Positions 33,900 through 42,403 of a DNA stretch of 64,000 nucleotides are shown one piece after another. The first letter of the stretch is position 1. Each line of letters begins with the position of its first letter. The position numbers were made by a program, and so were the translations under genes. The notes under the pieces were generated by a model, which saw nothing but the letters and a program-made list of their open reading frames with translations, made no database searches and had not been told where the DNA came from. This stretch comes from Actinobacillus indolicus (GTDB lineage: Bacteria; Pseudomonadota; Gammaproteobacteria; Enterobacterales; Pasteurellaceae). The stretch covers positions 2,088,001 through 2,152,000 of the forward strand of contig NZ_CP038145.1 of NCBI RefSeq assembly GCF_004519515.1. Reading direction: 5' to 3'.

Positions 33900-35363
33900 A
33901 TGCAAAATAATATCCTAACCATCAGTCAGCTCAATTATTCCGTTAAACAGATGCTGGAAGTCGAATTTGGCAGTGTTTGGCTTATTGGCGAAATTTCAAA
34001 CTTTTCACAACCTGTTTCTGGGCATTGGTATTTAACCCTGAAAGACGAACAAGCACAGGTGCGTTGTGCAATGTTTCGTATGAAAAATATGCGAGTGAAT
34101 TTCCGTCCGCAAAATGGAATGCAAGTATTGGTGAGAGCGAATGTGAGCTTGTATGAACCACGAGGTGATTATCAAGTTATCATTGAAACGATGCAGCCTG
34201 CTGGCGATGGCTTGTTACAACAGCAATTTGAACAGCTCAAAATGAAATTGGCAGGGTTAGGGTTATTTGCTCAAGAACATAAAAAGCCTATTCCTACGTT
34301 CGTCAAACGTGTTGGTATTGTGACTTCATCAAGTGGTGCGGCATTGCAAGATATTTTGCATATTTTACAACGCCGTGATCCAAGTCTTGAAGTGGTGATT
34401 TATCCCACCTTAGTACAAGGCAAAGAAGCGACAGCCGATATTGTGCAGATGATCGAACTGGCGAACCGCCGTCAAGAGTGTGATATGCTGATTGTTGGGC
34501 GTGGTGGTGGCTCGCTGGAAGATTTATGGTGCTTTAATGAAGAGGCTGTTGCTTGGGCGATTTATCATTCTCAGATCCCAATTATCAGTGCCGTTGGACA
34601 CGAAACCGATGTGACTATTGCGGATTTTGTGGCAGATTTGCGTGCACCAACGCCGTCGGCTGCGGCAGAGTTGGTCAGCCGTGATCAGCAAGAGTTGTTA
34701 CGACAGTTACAACATCATGCCGATAGAGTGAGTTTAGCCTTTGATCGTTTATGGAGTGAAAAATTAACCCAATTTGACCGTTTGCAACTTCGTTTACAAG
34801 CTCAACACCCTGCGAAACAGTTGCAGCAACAGCAATATCAGTTACAACAGTTAGAAAAACGCCTTATTCGTGCGATTTCTCACCGTTCTCAACAGCAGCA
34901 ACAGCAGTTAGCTCAGCTTAACCAAAGGCTTCAACTGCAACACCCACAGCGTCAATTACAGCAACGTTTTCAACAGCTTTCACACTTAGAAAAACAGCTG
35001 AAACAGCAGATGGAACAGCTATTGTTGCGTAAACAACAGCGTTGGAAAAATGCGGTACAACGCATGGAGCGTAATCCGCTTCCTTACCGTATTTCAGCTC
35101 AAATGCAACATTGGCACAAGCTAGAGCAACGTTTAAGCTATGCCATTGAGAAAAATATCAGCCAGCGTCGCCAGCAATTTCAAACCCTTTGCACTCAGTT
35201 AGACGGTTTAAGCCCACTTGCTATTTTAGCCAGAGGCTATTCCGTGACACAAAATCAACAGGGCAGAGCATTAATGTCTAGCAGAGATATTAAGATTGGC
35301 GAGAAGTTAGTGACACGTTTTGCAGAAGGAAAAGTGATTAGTCAGGTTGTGGAAATTCAGTGA
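33900..35363 (+). CDS. xseA: exodeoxyribonuclease VII large subunit
   Basis: 487-residue nuclease subunit that degrades single-stranded DNA from both ends together with XseB. N-terminal OB fold (ISQLNYSVKQMLEVEFGSVW, GHWYLTLKDEQAQVRCAMF) at 1-100, catalytic domain (GIVTSSSGAALQDILHIL; IVGRGGGSLEDLWCFNEE; SAVGHETDVTIADFVADLRA) at 130-260, and a long Gln-rich coiled coil to about 420. The Gln richness of the coiled coil is marked, but the length is normal. Confidence 0.95.
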   Translation: MQNNILTISQLNYSVKQMLEVEFGSVWLIGEISNFSQPVSGHWYLTLKDEQAQVRCAMFRMKNMRVNFRPQNGMQVLVRANVSLYEPRGDYQVIIETMQPAGDGLLQQQFEQLKMKLAGLGLFAQEHKKPIPTFVKRVGIVTSSSGAALQDILHILQRRDPSLEVVIYPTLVQGKEATADIVQMIELANRRQECDMLIVGRGGGSLEDLWCFNEEAVAWAIYHSQIPIISAVGHETDVTIADFVADLRAPTPSAAAELVSRDQQELLRQLQHHADRVSLAFDRLWSEKLTQFDRLQLRLQAQHPAKQLQQQQYQLQQLEKRLIRAISHRSQQQQQQLAQLNQRLQLQHPQRQLQQRFQQLSHLEKQLKQQMEQLLLRKQQRWKNAVQRMERNPLPYRISAQMQHWHKLEQRLSYAIEKNISQRRQQFQTLCTQLDGLSPLAILARGYSVTQNQQGRALMSSRDIKIGEKLVTRFAEGKVISQVVEIQ

Positions 35364-35400
35364 TACAAGCGGTAAGATATGTAGAAAAATTTGCAAAAAA

Positions 35401-35424
35401 GAAAGAGACCTTATGGTCTCTTTC
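35401..35424. terminator. bidirectional terminator between xseA and frr
   Basis: Perfect 10-bp stem GAAAGAGACC / GGTCTCTTTC with loop TTAT, flanked by A runs on the left and T-rich sequence on the right, between convergent genes. Confidence 0.85.
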
Positions 35425-35443
35425 TTCATTAAGCGAGAACGGA

Positions 35444-36001
35444 TTAGAAATCCATTAATTCTTTTTCTTTATCCGCTAAAATTTCATCGACTTTCTTGAT
35501 ATAAGTATCGGTGATTTTTTGAATATCTTCTTGTGCTTTACGCTCATCGTTTTCACTGATTTGCTTATCTTTTTCTAATGCTTTGATTTTATCATTTGCA
35601 TCACGGCGCACGTTACGAATAGCCACTTTACCTTGCTCACCTTCGCCTTTTACAATTTTGATTAAGTCACGACGGCGTTCTTCTGTTAATGGCGGAAGTG
35701 GAACACGGATCGTTGTGCCTGCTGAAGATGGGTTTAGACCTAAATCAGACGTTAAAATCGCTTTTTCTACGGCGCTAATTAATGAACGGTCAAACACGGT
35801 TACCGCTAATGTACGAGCATCTTCTGCTACCACGTTCGCTAATTGGCGAAGTGGCGTTGCTGAACCGTAATATTCAACTTGAATGCCATCTAATAGGCTT
35901 GGCTGTGCACGACCTGTACGGATTTTAGCGATATGTCCTTTTAAAGCTTCAAGGCTTTTTTCCATACGATCTTGGGTATCTTTTTTAATTTCGTTGATCA
36001 T
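35444..36001 (-). CDS. frr: ribosome recycling factor
   Basis: 185-residue factor that splits post-termination ribosomes together with EF-G. The family pattern is clear: AKIRTGRAQPSLLDGIQVEY, PLRQLANVVAEDARTL, DLGLNPSSAGTTIRVPLPPL, and TEERRRDLIKIVKGEGEQGK. Length is exactly that of E. coli Frr. RBS AAAGGAC precedes the ATG. Confidence 0.98.
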   Translation of the reverse strand: MINEIKKDTQDRMEKSLEALKGHIAKIRTGRAQPSLLDGIQVEYYGSATPLRQLANVVAEDARTLAVTVFDRSLISAVEKAILTSDLGLNPSSAGTTIRVPLPPLTEERRRDLIKIVKGEGEQGKVAIRNVRRDANDKIKALEKDKQISENDERKAQEDIQKITDTYIKKVDEILADKEKELMDF

Positions 36002-36153
36002 TGTGTTGTCCTTTATTAAACAATAAAACAGGTGAATTTTACCTAATTTCTTGTGCTTTTCCTAGTGTTAAGTGTGGGGGATTATGATAGACTTTTTAAA
36101 AGTTGCCGAACAAGCGGTAAGATGAATCAATCATTTTTCAAAAGGATCAGATT

Positions 36154-36738
36154 ATGTACCAACAACAAATTCTCGCAGAGTTACAAGAAGCACAGCAAGT
36201 ATTAAATGATTTTATCAACGATAAACAGAATTTAGCCCTTATTCAGCAAGCGGCTTTGCTGATTTCAGAGAGCTTCAAACAGGGCGGTAAAGTGCTTTCT
36301 TGCGGTAATGGCGGTTCTCATTGTGATGCCATGCATTTTGCAGAAGAACTGACTGGTCGCTATCGTGAAAATCGTCCAGGCTATCCTGCGATTGCAATTT
36401 CGGATGTCAGCCATTTAAGCTGTGTGAGTAATGATTTTGGCTATGAATATGTCTTTTCGCGTTATGTGGAAGCCGTAGGGCAGAAAGGTGACGTACTCTT
36501 TGGATTATCAACATCGGGTGGTTCAAAAAATGTATTAAATGCGATCAAAGCTGCGAAAGAAAAAGGGATGAAAGTGATTGCCATGACAGGAAAAGATGGC
36601 GGACAAATGGCTGGTTTAGCCGATGTTGAAATTCGTGTGCCCCATTTCCGTTATGCAGATCGTATCCAAGAAATTCATATCAAAGTAATTCATATTTTAA
36701 TGATGTTAATTGAATTTGAAATGGCGAAGGCAGAGTAA
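36154..36738 (+). CDS. gmhA: sedoheptulose-7-phosphate isomerase
   Basis: 194-residue SIS-domain enzyme that converts sedoheptulose 7-phosphate to heptose 7-phosphate, the first step toward the ADP-heptose of the lipopolysaccharide core. The signature regions are present: CGNGGSHCDAMHFAEELTGR, GLSTSGGSKNVLNAIKAA, MTGKDGGQMAGLADVEIRV and the C-terminal RIQEIHIKVIHILMMLIE. Cytoplasmic. Stand-alone gene ended by a strong terminator. Confidence 0.96.
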   Translation: MYQQQILAELQEAQQVLNDFINDKQNLALIQQAALLISESFKQGGKVLSCGNGGSHCDAMHFAEELTGRYRENRPGYPAIAISDVSHLSCVSNDFGYEYVFSRYVEAVGQKGDVLFGLSTSGGSKNVLNAIKAAKEKGMKVIAMTGKDGGQMAGLADVEIRVPHFRYADRIQEIHIKVIHILMMLIEFEMAKAE

Positions 36739-36743
36739 AAAAT

Positions 36744-36769
36744 AAAGGTTGGTCTATTGACCAACCTTT
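36744..36769. terminator. bidirectional terminator between gmhA and can
   Basis: AAAGGTTGGTC-TATT-GACCAACCTTT is a perfect 11-bp stem-loop between convergent genes. Confidence 0.85.
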
Positions 36770-36774
36770 GTTGC

Positions 36775-37470
36775 TTATTGCTCATTGCTTGCTTGTGACT
36801 CATATTGAGCTGACATTTCATCTGCTTCAGACATCAATTTGGCAATGGCATTGCGATAGGTAATTTCTAAACTTTCTCGGCTCGTTGCAATCACACCTTG
36901 ATCATTTAAGAAACCATCATTTACATCATATACCCAACCATGAATTGAGAGTTTTTTTCCTCTTTCCCATGCGGCTTTTACAATAGTTGAGCGACCTAAA
37001 TTATAAACTTGTTCTGCAACATTCAAACGAACAAGCATATCGGCACGCTGTTCAGAAGATAATTTGCCAAGTAAATGGCTATGTTTGAACCATAAATCAC
37101 GAATATGTAGTAGCCAGTTACTAATTAATCCATGATCTTCCATGCCAATCGCCGCTTTGATACCACCACAGTTGGTATGTCCACAAATGATGATATGTTC
37201 AATATCAAGAACATCAACGGCATATTGAACAACAGAAAGGCAATTTAGATCGGTGTGGATCACTAAATTAGCCACATTACGGTGTACAAATAATTCCCCA
37301 GGTTCTAAACCCGTCAATTTTTCCGCAGGGACTCGGCTGTCAGAGCAACCAATCCATAAAAAATTAGGTTTTTGATGTTCAGCTAATTGCTTGAAATAAT
37401 CTGATTGCTCATCTTTCATTTGGGTTGCCCATGCATGATTATTAGCAAATAGGCGTTCGATTTTTTTCAT
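36775..37470 (-). CDS. can: beta-class carbonic anhydrase
   Basis: 231-residue zinc enzyme interconverting CO2 and bicarbonate. Zinc and catalytic residues: Cys and Asp of WIGCSDSRVPAEKLTGL near residue 42, and HTNCGG near 98-103. The rest follows the E. coli Can / H. influenzae HICA pattern (ELFVHRNVANLV, LSIHGWVYDVNDGFL). The internal ATG at 37470 (MKKIERLFANN) is chosen over 37503 because it matches the family N-terminus and follows AAAGAG. Confidence 0.95.
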   Translation of the reverse strand: MKKIERLFANNHAWATQMKDEQSDYFKQLAEHQKPNFLWIGCSDSRVPAEKLTGLEPGELFVHRNVANLVIHTDLNCLSVVQYAVDVLDIEHIIICGHTNCGGIKAAIGMEDHGLISNWLLHIRDLWFKHSHLLGKLSSEQRADMLVRLNVAEQVYNLGRSTIVKAAWERGKKLSIHGWVYDVNDGFLNDQGVIATSRESLEITYRNAIAKLMSEADEMSAQYESQASNEQ

Positions 37471-37538
37471 AGGATAAACTCTTTCTTGTAGATGTTTTAG
37501 CATTCTAGCATAAAAGTAGAGTTTAGCTTGCGAAATAA

Positions 37539-37582
37539 CAAGCGGTCAGATCAGCAAAAAAATTTGCAAATCTGACCGCTTG
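37539..37582. terminator. inverted uptake-signal hairpin between csp and can
   Basis: CAAGCGGTCAGAT (37539-37551) pairs exactly with ATCTGACCGCTTG (37570-37582). Sits just beyond the cold-shock gene's stop and likely terminates it. Confidence 0.65.
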
Positions 37583-37606
37583 AGATCAGTTAGGTAAGAC
37601 GAAAGG

Positions 37607-37816
37607 TTAATCGACAATAGGAACGATGCGAGAAGCAGACGCACCTTTATCACCATTCGTAAATTCGAAATGTACTTTTTGCCCCATTTTAAGCGAACGG
37701 TAACCTTCCCCTTCAATCACTGAAAAGTGAGCAAAAATATCACCATCAAAAATATCAGAGGTGATAAAACCGAATCCTTTTGCGTTGTTAAACCATTTGA
37801 CAATTCCAACTTCCAT
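37607..37816 (-). CDS. cold-shock-domain protein (CspD-like)
   Basis: 69-residue single OB-fold protein binding single-stranded nucleic acid. RNP1 GFGFITS near residue 15 and RNP2 DIFAHFSVI near 28 are present. The short C-terminus and VEFTNGDKGASASRI-type ending resemble CspD-type members of Pasteurellaceae. Good RBS (AAAGGAGAAA) precedes the ATG. Whether it is the cold-inducible or stationary-phase paralogue is not decidable. Confidence 0.93.
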   Translation of the reverse strand: MEVGIVKWFNNAKGFGFITSDIFDGDIFAHFSVIEGEGYRSLKMGQKVHFEFTNGDKGASASRIVPIVD

Positions 37817-37926
37817 TATATTTCTCCTTTGGTTTTCATACCATGTAAATCTTAGTCAAAAATGTAAAAGGCTCAACAAAAAATATTCAGAATTACGACA
37901 TAGATCACAAAATTATTATAATTCTG

Positions 37927-38496
37927 TTAAAAAATATTCGTTTCTAGGCGAATTTGCCCTTTTTCAACGATAATCTGTTTACCAAATTTCTTCACAAGGG
38001 CTTCTTTGGTTTTTGTTTCATCCAACGTATAGACAGGATGATTATTTAACAAAGATGACAACCCATCTGCAATCATTGGCAAGAACATCTGTAATTCATT
38101 TTGATATTTTTGTGGTTCAGCCATCCAATTTTTTAAACGAACATCTTTTAGATAGAGCGCGCCTTTTTCGGCATCGTAATAAGGGGTAGTGTCCATATTC
38201 AGTTGCAATTTAACCTGATATTGTTTGCCTTTTAGGCGTAATAAACTGTCAACAACGCCTGAAATATCCACGCGTTTTTCTTCCGTTTGACCAATACGTG
38301 TAAATAAATCAGATAATTTATAATCAAGCTGGAATAACCCTGGTACACCTACGCTATCTTCAAGGGGGACTTTTTCCGCTAAACGCGTGGAAAGATATTG
38401 GTTAATTTCTTGCTCTGAAATACTTAACGGGTTGGCTAAAGTAAATTGTGGTAAGGCAAATAAGAGCGATAAGCTAAGTTTATGTAAAAATTTCAT
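37927..38496 (-). CDS. DUF1439 (YceB-like) periplasmic protein
   Basis: 189-residue exported protein with a signal peptide (LSLSLLFALPQFTLA) and a DUF1439 body (ISEQEINQYLSTRLAEKVPL, DISGVVDSLLRLKGKQYQVK, KGALYLKDVRLKNW). E. coli YceB is a lipoprotein; here no lipobox Cys is visible, so it is probably a soluble periplasmic form. Function unknown. Divergent from a tiny lipoprotein gene. Confidence 0.8.
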   Translation of the reverse strand: MKFLHKLSLSLLFALPQFTLANPLSISEQEINQYLSTRLAEKVPLEDSVGVPGLFQLDYKLSDLFTRIGQTEEKRVDISGVVDSLLRLKGKQYQVKLQLNMDTTPYYDAEKGALYLKDVRLKNWMAEPQKYQNELQMFLPMIADGLSSLLNNHPVYTLDETKTKEALVKKFGKQIIVEKGQIRLETNIF

Positions 38497-38601
38497 AAAG
38501 TCTCCTTTTCAAATTGGTTTCAGCAAATAAACAGAGTAGAATTCGCACCCCAATCTCTTTTGAGAGTGTATAACAAATTTTATGTCGTAAGGAATAAAAA
38601 G

Positions 38602-38733
38602 ATGAAAAAAATTGCATTGGCAGTTTGTGTATTATTGTTAGCAGGTTGCTCTTTTAGCGGTGGCGTGAGCGCAGGTGGCGGTTCGAACGGCGTTGGGCTT
38701 GGTATCGGATTAGGGACAGGGATTAGATTCTAA
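38602..38733 (+). CDS. 43-residue Gly-rich lipoprotein
   Basis: A short ORF after TAAGGAATAAAAAG encodes MKKIALAVCVLLLAGCSFSG followed by a Gly/Ser/Val-rich tail ending GIGLGTGIRF. The lipobox LLAGC gives a 28-residue mature lipoprotein. No Lys/Arg-rich or catalytic region. It resembles the tiny glycine-rich lipoproteins annotated as hypothetical in Pasteurellaceae; function unknown. Confidence 0.68.
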   Translation: MKKIALAVCVLLLAGCSFSGGVSAGGGSNGVGLGIGLGTGIRF

Positions 38734-38806
38734 GCGGTCTGGGAACTTTTTTAGGTTTTGCTGTCCAATAGCATACTTTTATTGTCTATATAACAAAGGA
38801 TAATCA

Positions 38807-39445
38807 ATGAAATCAATGTTTAAAAAATCGTTACTTGGCGTGATGTTTGTCTCTTTGAGTGCTTTTGCCGTTGCAGATGACAAGGCGGTTGCAGAATTAC
38901 AACAACGTTTAGAGAAAGCGAGCCAATATAGTGCAGACTTCGATCAGACTGTACGTTCAAGTAAAGGTAAACAGATCCAAACGGGCAAAGGGAAGTTCCA
39001 AGTTAAACGCCCTAATTTATTCCGTATGGATACCAAAAGCCCACAAGAAAATTTAATTGTGTCAGATGGTGAAACCCTATGGTTTTACGATCCCTTTGTT
39101 TCTCAGGTTACAGCAAATTGGGTAAAAGATGCGGTAAGCAATACGCCATTTGTGTTATTGACAAGCAATGATAAAGGCAACTGGGAACAATATGATGTCA
39201 CACAAAGTATGGATAACTTCGTATTAAAGCCAAAATCAAAGAAGAGCAGTATTAAACAGTTTGATGTGCGTATTGATGCTAACGGTTTACTGAAAGGTTT
39301 TAGTACCATTGAACGTGATGGACAAAGTAATCTTTATGTATTACGTAACATCACGACGGCAAATTTACCAAACGATTTGTTTAAATTCAGCGTACCTAAA
39401 GGCGCAGAGTTAGACGATCAACGTGGTAAAAAAGCGAAAAAATAA
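38807..39445 (+). CDS. lolA: outer-membrane lipoprotein carrier protein
   Basis: 212-residue periplasmic chaperone that takes lipoproteins from LolCDE and hands them to LolB. A signal peptide (LLGVMFVSLSAFAVA) precedes the LolA beta-barrel: YSADFDQTVRSSKGKQIQTG, GKFQVKRPNLFRMDT, LWFYDPFVSQVT and FKFSVPKGAELDDQ near the C-terminus. Followed by a hairpin and trpR. Confidence 0.95.
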   Translation: MKSMFKKSLLGVMFVSLSAFAVADDKAVAELQQRLEKASQYSADFDQTVRSSKGKQIQTGKGKFQVKRPNLFRMDTKSPQENLIVSDGETLWFYDPFVSQVTANWVKDAVSNTPFVLLTSNDKGNWEQYDVTQSMDNFVLKPKSKKSSIKQFDVRIDANGLLKGFSTIERDGQSNLYVLRNITTANLPNDLFKFSVPKGAELDDQRGKKAKK

Positions 39446-39469
39446 TTTTTAAAGTGGTAATGTAAAAAG

Positions 39470-39505
39470 CGGTGAGATTTTGCAAAAAATTTGCTAATCT
39501 CACCG
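39470..39505 (+). terminator. hairpin between lolA and trpR
   Basis: CGGTGAGATT (39470-39479) pairs with AATCTCACCG (39496-39505), a perfect 10-bp stem that overlaps a degenerate uptake-signal core. Possible lolA terminator or attenuator. Confidence 0.55.
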
Positions 39506-39522
39506 TACTATTATACTAATAG
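39505..39522. promoter_or_regulatory. candidate TrpR operator in front of trpR
   Basis: GTACTATTATACTAATAG agrees with the TrpR consensus GTACTAGTTAACTAGTAC at 13 of 18 positions, including both CTA half-site cores. It overlaps the region just upstream of the trpR ribosome site, where autoregulation would act. Confidence 0.4.
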
Positions 39523-39533
39523 GATAATTATCT

Positions 39534-39842
39534 ATGAAACCACTTTATAACCAACGTGATCCAAATGAATGGCAACAGTTTATTCAATTATTGAATCAAG
39601 CGGTTGCAGAAGATAAAACAGAAGCATTACTCTCCATGTTATTAACGCCAGATGAGCGTAGTTCTTTAGGACTACGGGTACAAATTGTCCGCGCGTTACT
39701 CGATAGCAAAATTTCACAACGAGAGATTCAGCAACAACTCGGTACAAGTGCGGCAACAATTACACGCGGTTCTAATATGCTCAAAACCGTTGAGCCTGAC
39801 ATCTTGCATTGGGTAAGTACAAAATTGAATGGCGAAGCGTAA
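39534..39842 (+). CDS. trpR: trp operon repressor
   Basis: 102-residue all-helical repressor that binds tryptophan and shuts off tryptophan biosynthesis and transport genes. The TrpR helix-turn-helix is visible (ISQREIQQQLGTSAATITRG) with LLTPDERSSLGLRVQIVRAL before it. Length equals the family norm. The 3' end overlaps the mtgA start by 14 bp, the same pairing seen in other Pasteurellaceae genomes as I recall. Confidence 0.95.
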   Translation: MKPLYNQRDPNEWQQFIQLLNQAVAEDKTEALLSMLLTPDERSSLGLRVQIVRALLDSKISQREIQQQLGTSAATITRGSNMLKTVEPDILHWVSTKLNGEA

Positions 39843-40596
39843 GAAAAAAACTCTAATACAAAAACTATCTCACTTTTTTATACCAAAGCAAATTAAATCG
39901 GTAAAATCATGGCTATGGTTTAGCTTTAGCCGTATTGGACTTGCGGTGGCAAGTTTTTATTTATCGCTTACGTTGATTTTCTCTGTGATTCCTGTGCCAT
40001 TTTCCGCCTATATGGTGCAAAAAAAAGTGGAACATTTGTTGCAAGGTGATAATTATAAAATCCAATATGATTGGGTCAGCCTTGACCGTATTTCTTGGCA
40101 AATGCAAATGGCGGTGATTGCAGGGGAAGATCAACGTTTTCCAATGCATTTTGGTATTGATTTTGATGCGATTGAAGCAGCGATTGAACGTAACAGTAAG
40201 TCGAAGAAAAAACCACGTGGCGCATCAACCATTTCGCAGCAAACGGTCAAAAATCTCTATCTTTGGCATGGCACAAGTTGGATCAGAAAAGGGATTGAAG
40301 TACCGCTGACTTTCTTAGTGGAATCGGTTTGGGATAAGCAACGTGTATTGGAAGTGTACCTGAATATTGCTGAATTTGGCGACGGTATTTTTGGGGTAGA
40401 AGCGGCAGCGAAGTATTATTTTAAAAAATCAGCGAGCCAGTTAACCTTACAAGAAGCCTCTTTATTAGCGGCTGCGCTACCTAATCCGATTATTTATCGT
40501 GTCAAAATGCCAAGCCAAACGATGCGCAGTCGTCAGCAATGGATAATTCGCCAAGTCAATAATTTAGGTGGCAGAAGTTATTTAGAAAAATTGTAG
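39829..40596 (+). CDS. mtgA: monofunctional peptidoglycan glycosyltransferase
   Basis: 255-residue inner-membrane enzyme that polymerises lipid II into glycan strands. One N-terminal helix (FSRIGLAVASFYLSLTLIFS, about 35-57), then the GT51 domain with motif AGEDQRFPMHFGIDFDAI (catalytic Glu), RGASTISQQTVKNLYLW, KQRVLEVYLNIAEFGDGIFG and AALPNP. Translationally coupled to trpR. Confidence 0.95.
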   Translation: MAKRKKKTLIQKLSHFFIPKQIKSVKSWLWFSFSRIGLAVASFYLSLTLIFSVIPVPFSAYMVQKKVEHLLQGDNYKIQYDWVSLDRISWQMQMAVIAGEDQRFPMHFGIDFDAIEAAIERNSKSKKKPRGASTISQQTVKNLYLWHGTSWIRKGIEVPLTFLVESVWDKQRVLEVYLNIAEFGDGIFGVEAAAKYYFKKSASQLTLQEASLLAAALPNPIIYRVKMPSQTMRSRQQWIIRQVNNLGGRSYLEKL

Positions 40597-40660
40597 TGCA
40601 TTAATGGTGATATAGCTTTGGCTATATCATCTTTATTTTAATGAAAATAAAGGAAGATTT

Positions 40661-41383
40661 ATGCAAAGCAGACCAACCTTAGAAACCATTTTATCTCATC
40701 GATCTATTCGTAAATTTACCGATCAACCCATTTCACAAGAGATACTCACCACCCTGATTGATGCGGGCAGACGAGCGTCAACCTCCAATAACTTACAATG
40801 TGTTTCCATTATTCGTGTAACTGATGCCCAAATTCGAGAAGGCTTGAAACAGGCATCGGGCATGGCATACATTACCGAATGTGCAGAGTTCCTATTATTT
40901 TGTATTGATTTCCATAAACAGAAACAGCTCAATCCTGAATCTCAATTAGATTGGGCAGAAGTGAGTTTAATTGGTGCGGTAGATTCAGGCATTATGGCGC
41001 AAAATGTGTTGTTAGCAGCAGAATCCCTCGGGATTGGCGGTTTTTATATTGGCGCATTGCGTAATCATATTCAGCAGGTTTCAGAGCTAGTGAATTTGCC
41101 ACCGTATTGTGTTCCCCTTGTTGGATTGTGTTTAGGCTATCCTGCGCAAGATCCGCCACTGAAACCCCGTTTATCCCAAGCCTTAATGTGCTATGAAAAT
41201 CGCTATCCAACGGAATTAGATCAAGAGGCTTTTGCAAATTATCAGCAAGAACTGACCGCTTACTATGAACAACGCTCGGGGCAATCATTAAATTGGTTAG
41301 ATAACATTAGAAAAGCGCTAAACGCACCCGTAAGACCTCATATTTTGCCTTATTTCCAACAGCAAGGATTGTTGAAAAAATGA
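40661..41383 (+). CDS. nfsA: oxygen-insensitive NADPH nitroreductase / flavin oxidoreductase
   Basis: 240-residue FMN enzyme of the NfsA/FRP group. SHRSIRKFTDQPI at the N-terminus carries the FMN-phosphate-binding Arg residues, RRASTSNNLQ contacts FMN, and IGGFYIGALRNH and LCLGYPAQDPPLKPRL are the family's NADPH-side segments. Physiological substrate is uncertain; the enzymes reduce quinones and nitroaromatics. Its stop overlaps the rimK-like start by 4 bp, as in E. coli nfsA-rimK. Confidence 0.92.
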   Translation: MQSRPTLETILSHRSIRKFTDQPISQEILTTLIDAGRRASTSNNLQCVSIIRVTDAQIREGLKQASGMAYITECAEFLLFCIDFHKQKQLNPESQLDWAEVSLIGAVDSGIMAQNVLLAAESLGIGGFYIGALRNHIQQVSELVNLPPYCVPLVGLCLGYPAQDPPLKPRLSQALMCYENRYPTELDQEAFANYQQELTAYYEQRSGQSLNWLDNIRKALNAPVRPHILPYFQQQGLLKK

Positions 41384-42282
41384 AATTATTGATGCTCTGC
41401 CGAGAGCCACGTTTATATAGTTGTCAACGGTTGAAACAAGCAACGGAAAAATATGGCTATCAGCTAGATATTCTCGATCCGAATCGCTTTTTATTGAAGT
41501 TAGAGCAAGGGCAATTTGAGCTTTATTATCAAGACGGCGAAAGCTACGATAAACATCGTCTACGTCCTGAAAAAGTAGGATTGTATCAAGGGGTTTTGCC
41601 CCGATTCGGCACAACAAGCACGGAAATGGGGTGTAACGTATTACGGCATTTTGAACAAAAGCAGATTCCTGTTTTAAATAATGCGCAAGCTTTCACGCTT
41701 GCACGTGATAAATGGCAAAGTCTGCAAATACTGACTTCCCACGGTATTCCTATCCCCGATACCTTAATTCATGGTGAACTTTATGCCACGACAGAAAGTG
41801 TAAAGCACTTTGGATTACCAATGATTATGAAAACCTTATCGGGTTCTCAAGGCGTTGGCGTAATGTTAGTTGAAAGCCAGCCGAGTGCTTTGAGTTTATT
41901 GGAAACATTAAAAAATGCTAAAGTCCCTTGTTTATTACAGCGGTTTATTGCGGAATCCAAAGGGCAAGATATTCGAGCCTTTGTGATTGGCGATCAAGTT
42001 GTTGCAGCAATGGAACGCACTGGTGCAAGCGGTGAGTTTAGAGCCAATATTCACAGAGGCGGCACAGCTCAAGCCATTCAACTGTCTGATGCAGAACAAA
42101 AAATCGCAGTTCAAGCAGCAAAAGCCATCGGCTTAGATGTAGCAGGTGTCGATCTTATCCGTTCTCAACAAGGCATAATGGTGTTAGAAGTCAATGCAAG
42201 CCCAGGGCTTGAAATGATTGAACAGGTAACTAAAGTGGATATTGCAGGGATGATGATTGAACAGTTATTAAAGAAATGCTAG
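41380..42282 (+). CDS. rimK: ATP-grasp glutamate ligase RimK
   Basis: 300-residue ATP-grasp enzyme; E. coli RimK adds glutamates to the C-terminus of ribosomal protein S6. Visible features: PRFGTTSTEMGCNVLRHFE, MIMKTLSGSQGVGVML, LLQRFIAESKGQDIRAFVIG, FRANIHRGG and the metal-binding VDLIRSQQGIMVLEVNASPG. Slightly shorter and more divergent at the N-terminus than some homologues but complete. Overlaps nfsA. Confidence 0.9.
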   Translation: MKLLMLCREPRLYSCQRLKQATEKYGYQLDILDPNRFLLKLEQGQFELYYQDGESYDKHRLRPEKVGLYQGVLPRFGTTSTEMGCNVLRHFEQKQIPVLNNAQAFTLARDKWQSLQILTSHGIPIPDTLIHGELYATTESVKHFGLPMIMKTLSGSQGVGVMLVESQPSALSLLETLKNAKVPCLLQRFIAESKGQDIRAFVIGDQVVAAMERTGASGEFRANIHRGGTAQAIQLSDAEQKIAVQAAKAIGLDVAGVDLIRSQQGIMVLEVNASPGLEMIEQVTKVDIAGMMIEQLLKKC

Positions 42283-42290
42283 GAAAATGA

Positions 42291-42342
42291 AAGACAAGCG
42301 GTAAGATTTGCAAAAAATTTTACAAATCTTACCGCTTGTCTT
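42291..42342 (+). terminator. 20-bp uptake-signal hairpin after rimK
   Basis: Positions 42291-42310 are the exact reverse complement of 42323-42342; both arms contain an ACAAGCGGT core. A-rich loop and trailing T residues make a strong terminator before mukF. Confidence 0.8.
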
Positions 42343-42403
42343 TTCCATTATGTTCCGATTAAGGTACAATAACCCCTATTTTTATATTCAACTAACATCG
42401 CCT

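Noticed and set aside
34801..35040. CAG/CAA-rich tract in xseA as a variable repeat
   Set aside because: It is the Gln-rich coiled coil normal for XseA in this family, irregular rather than a perfect microsatellite.
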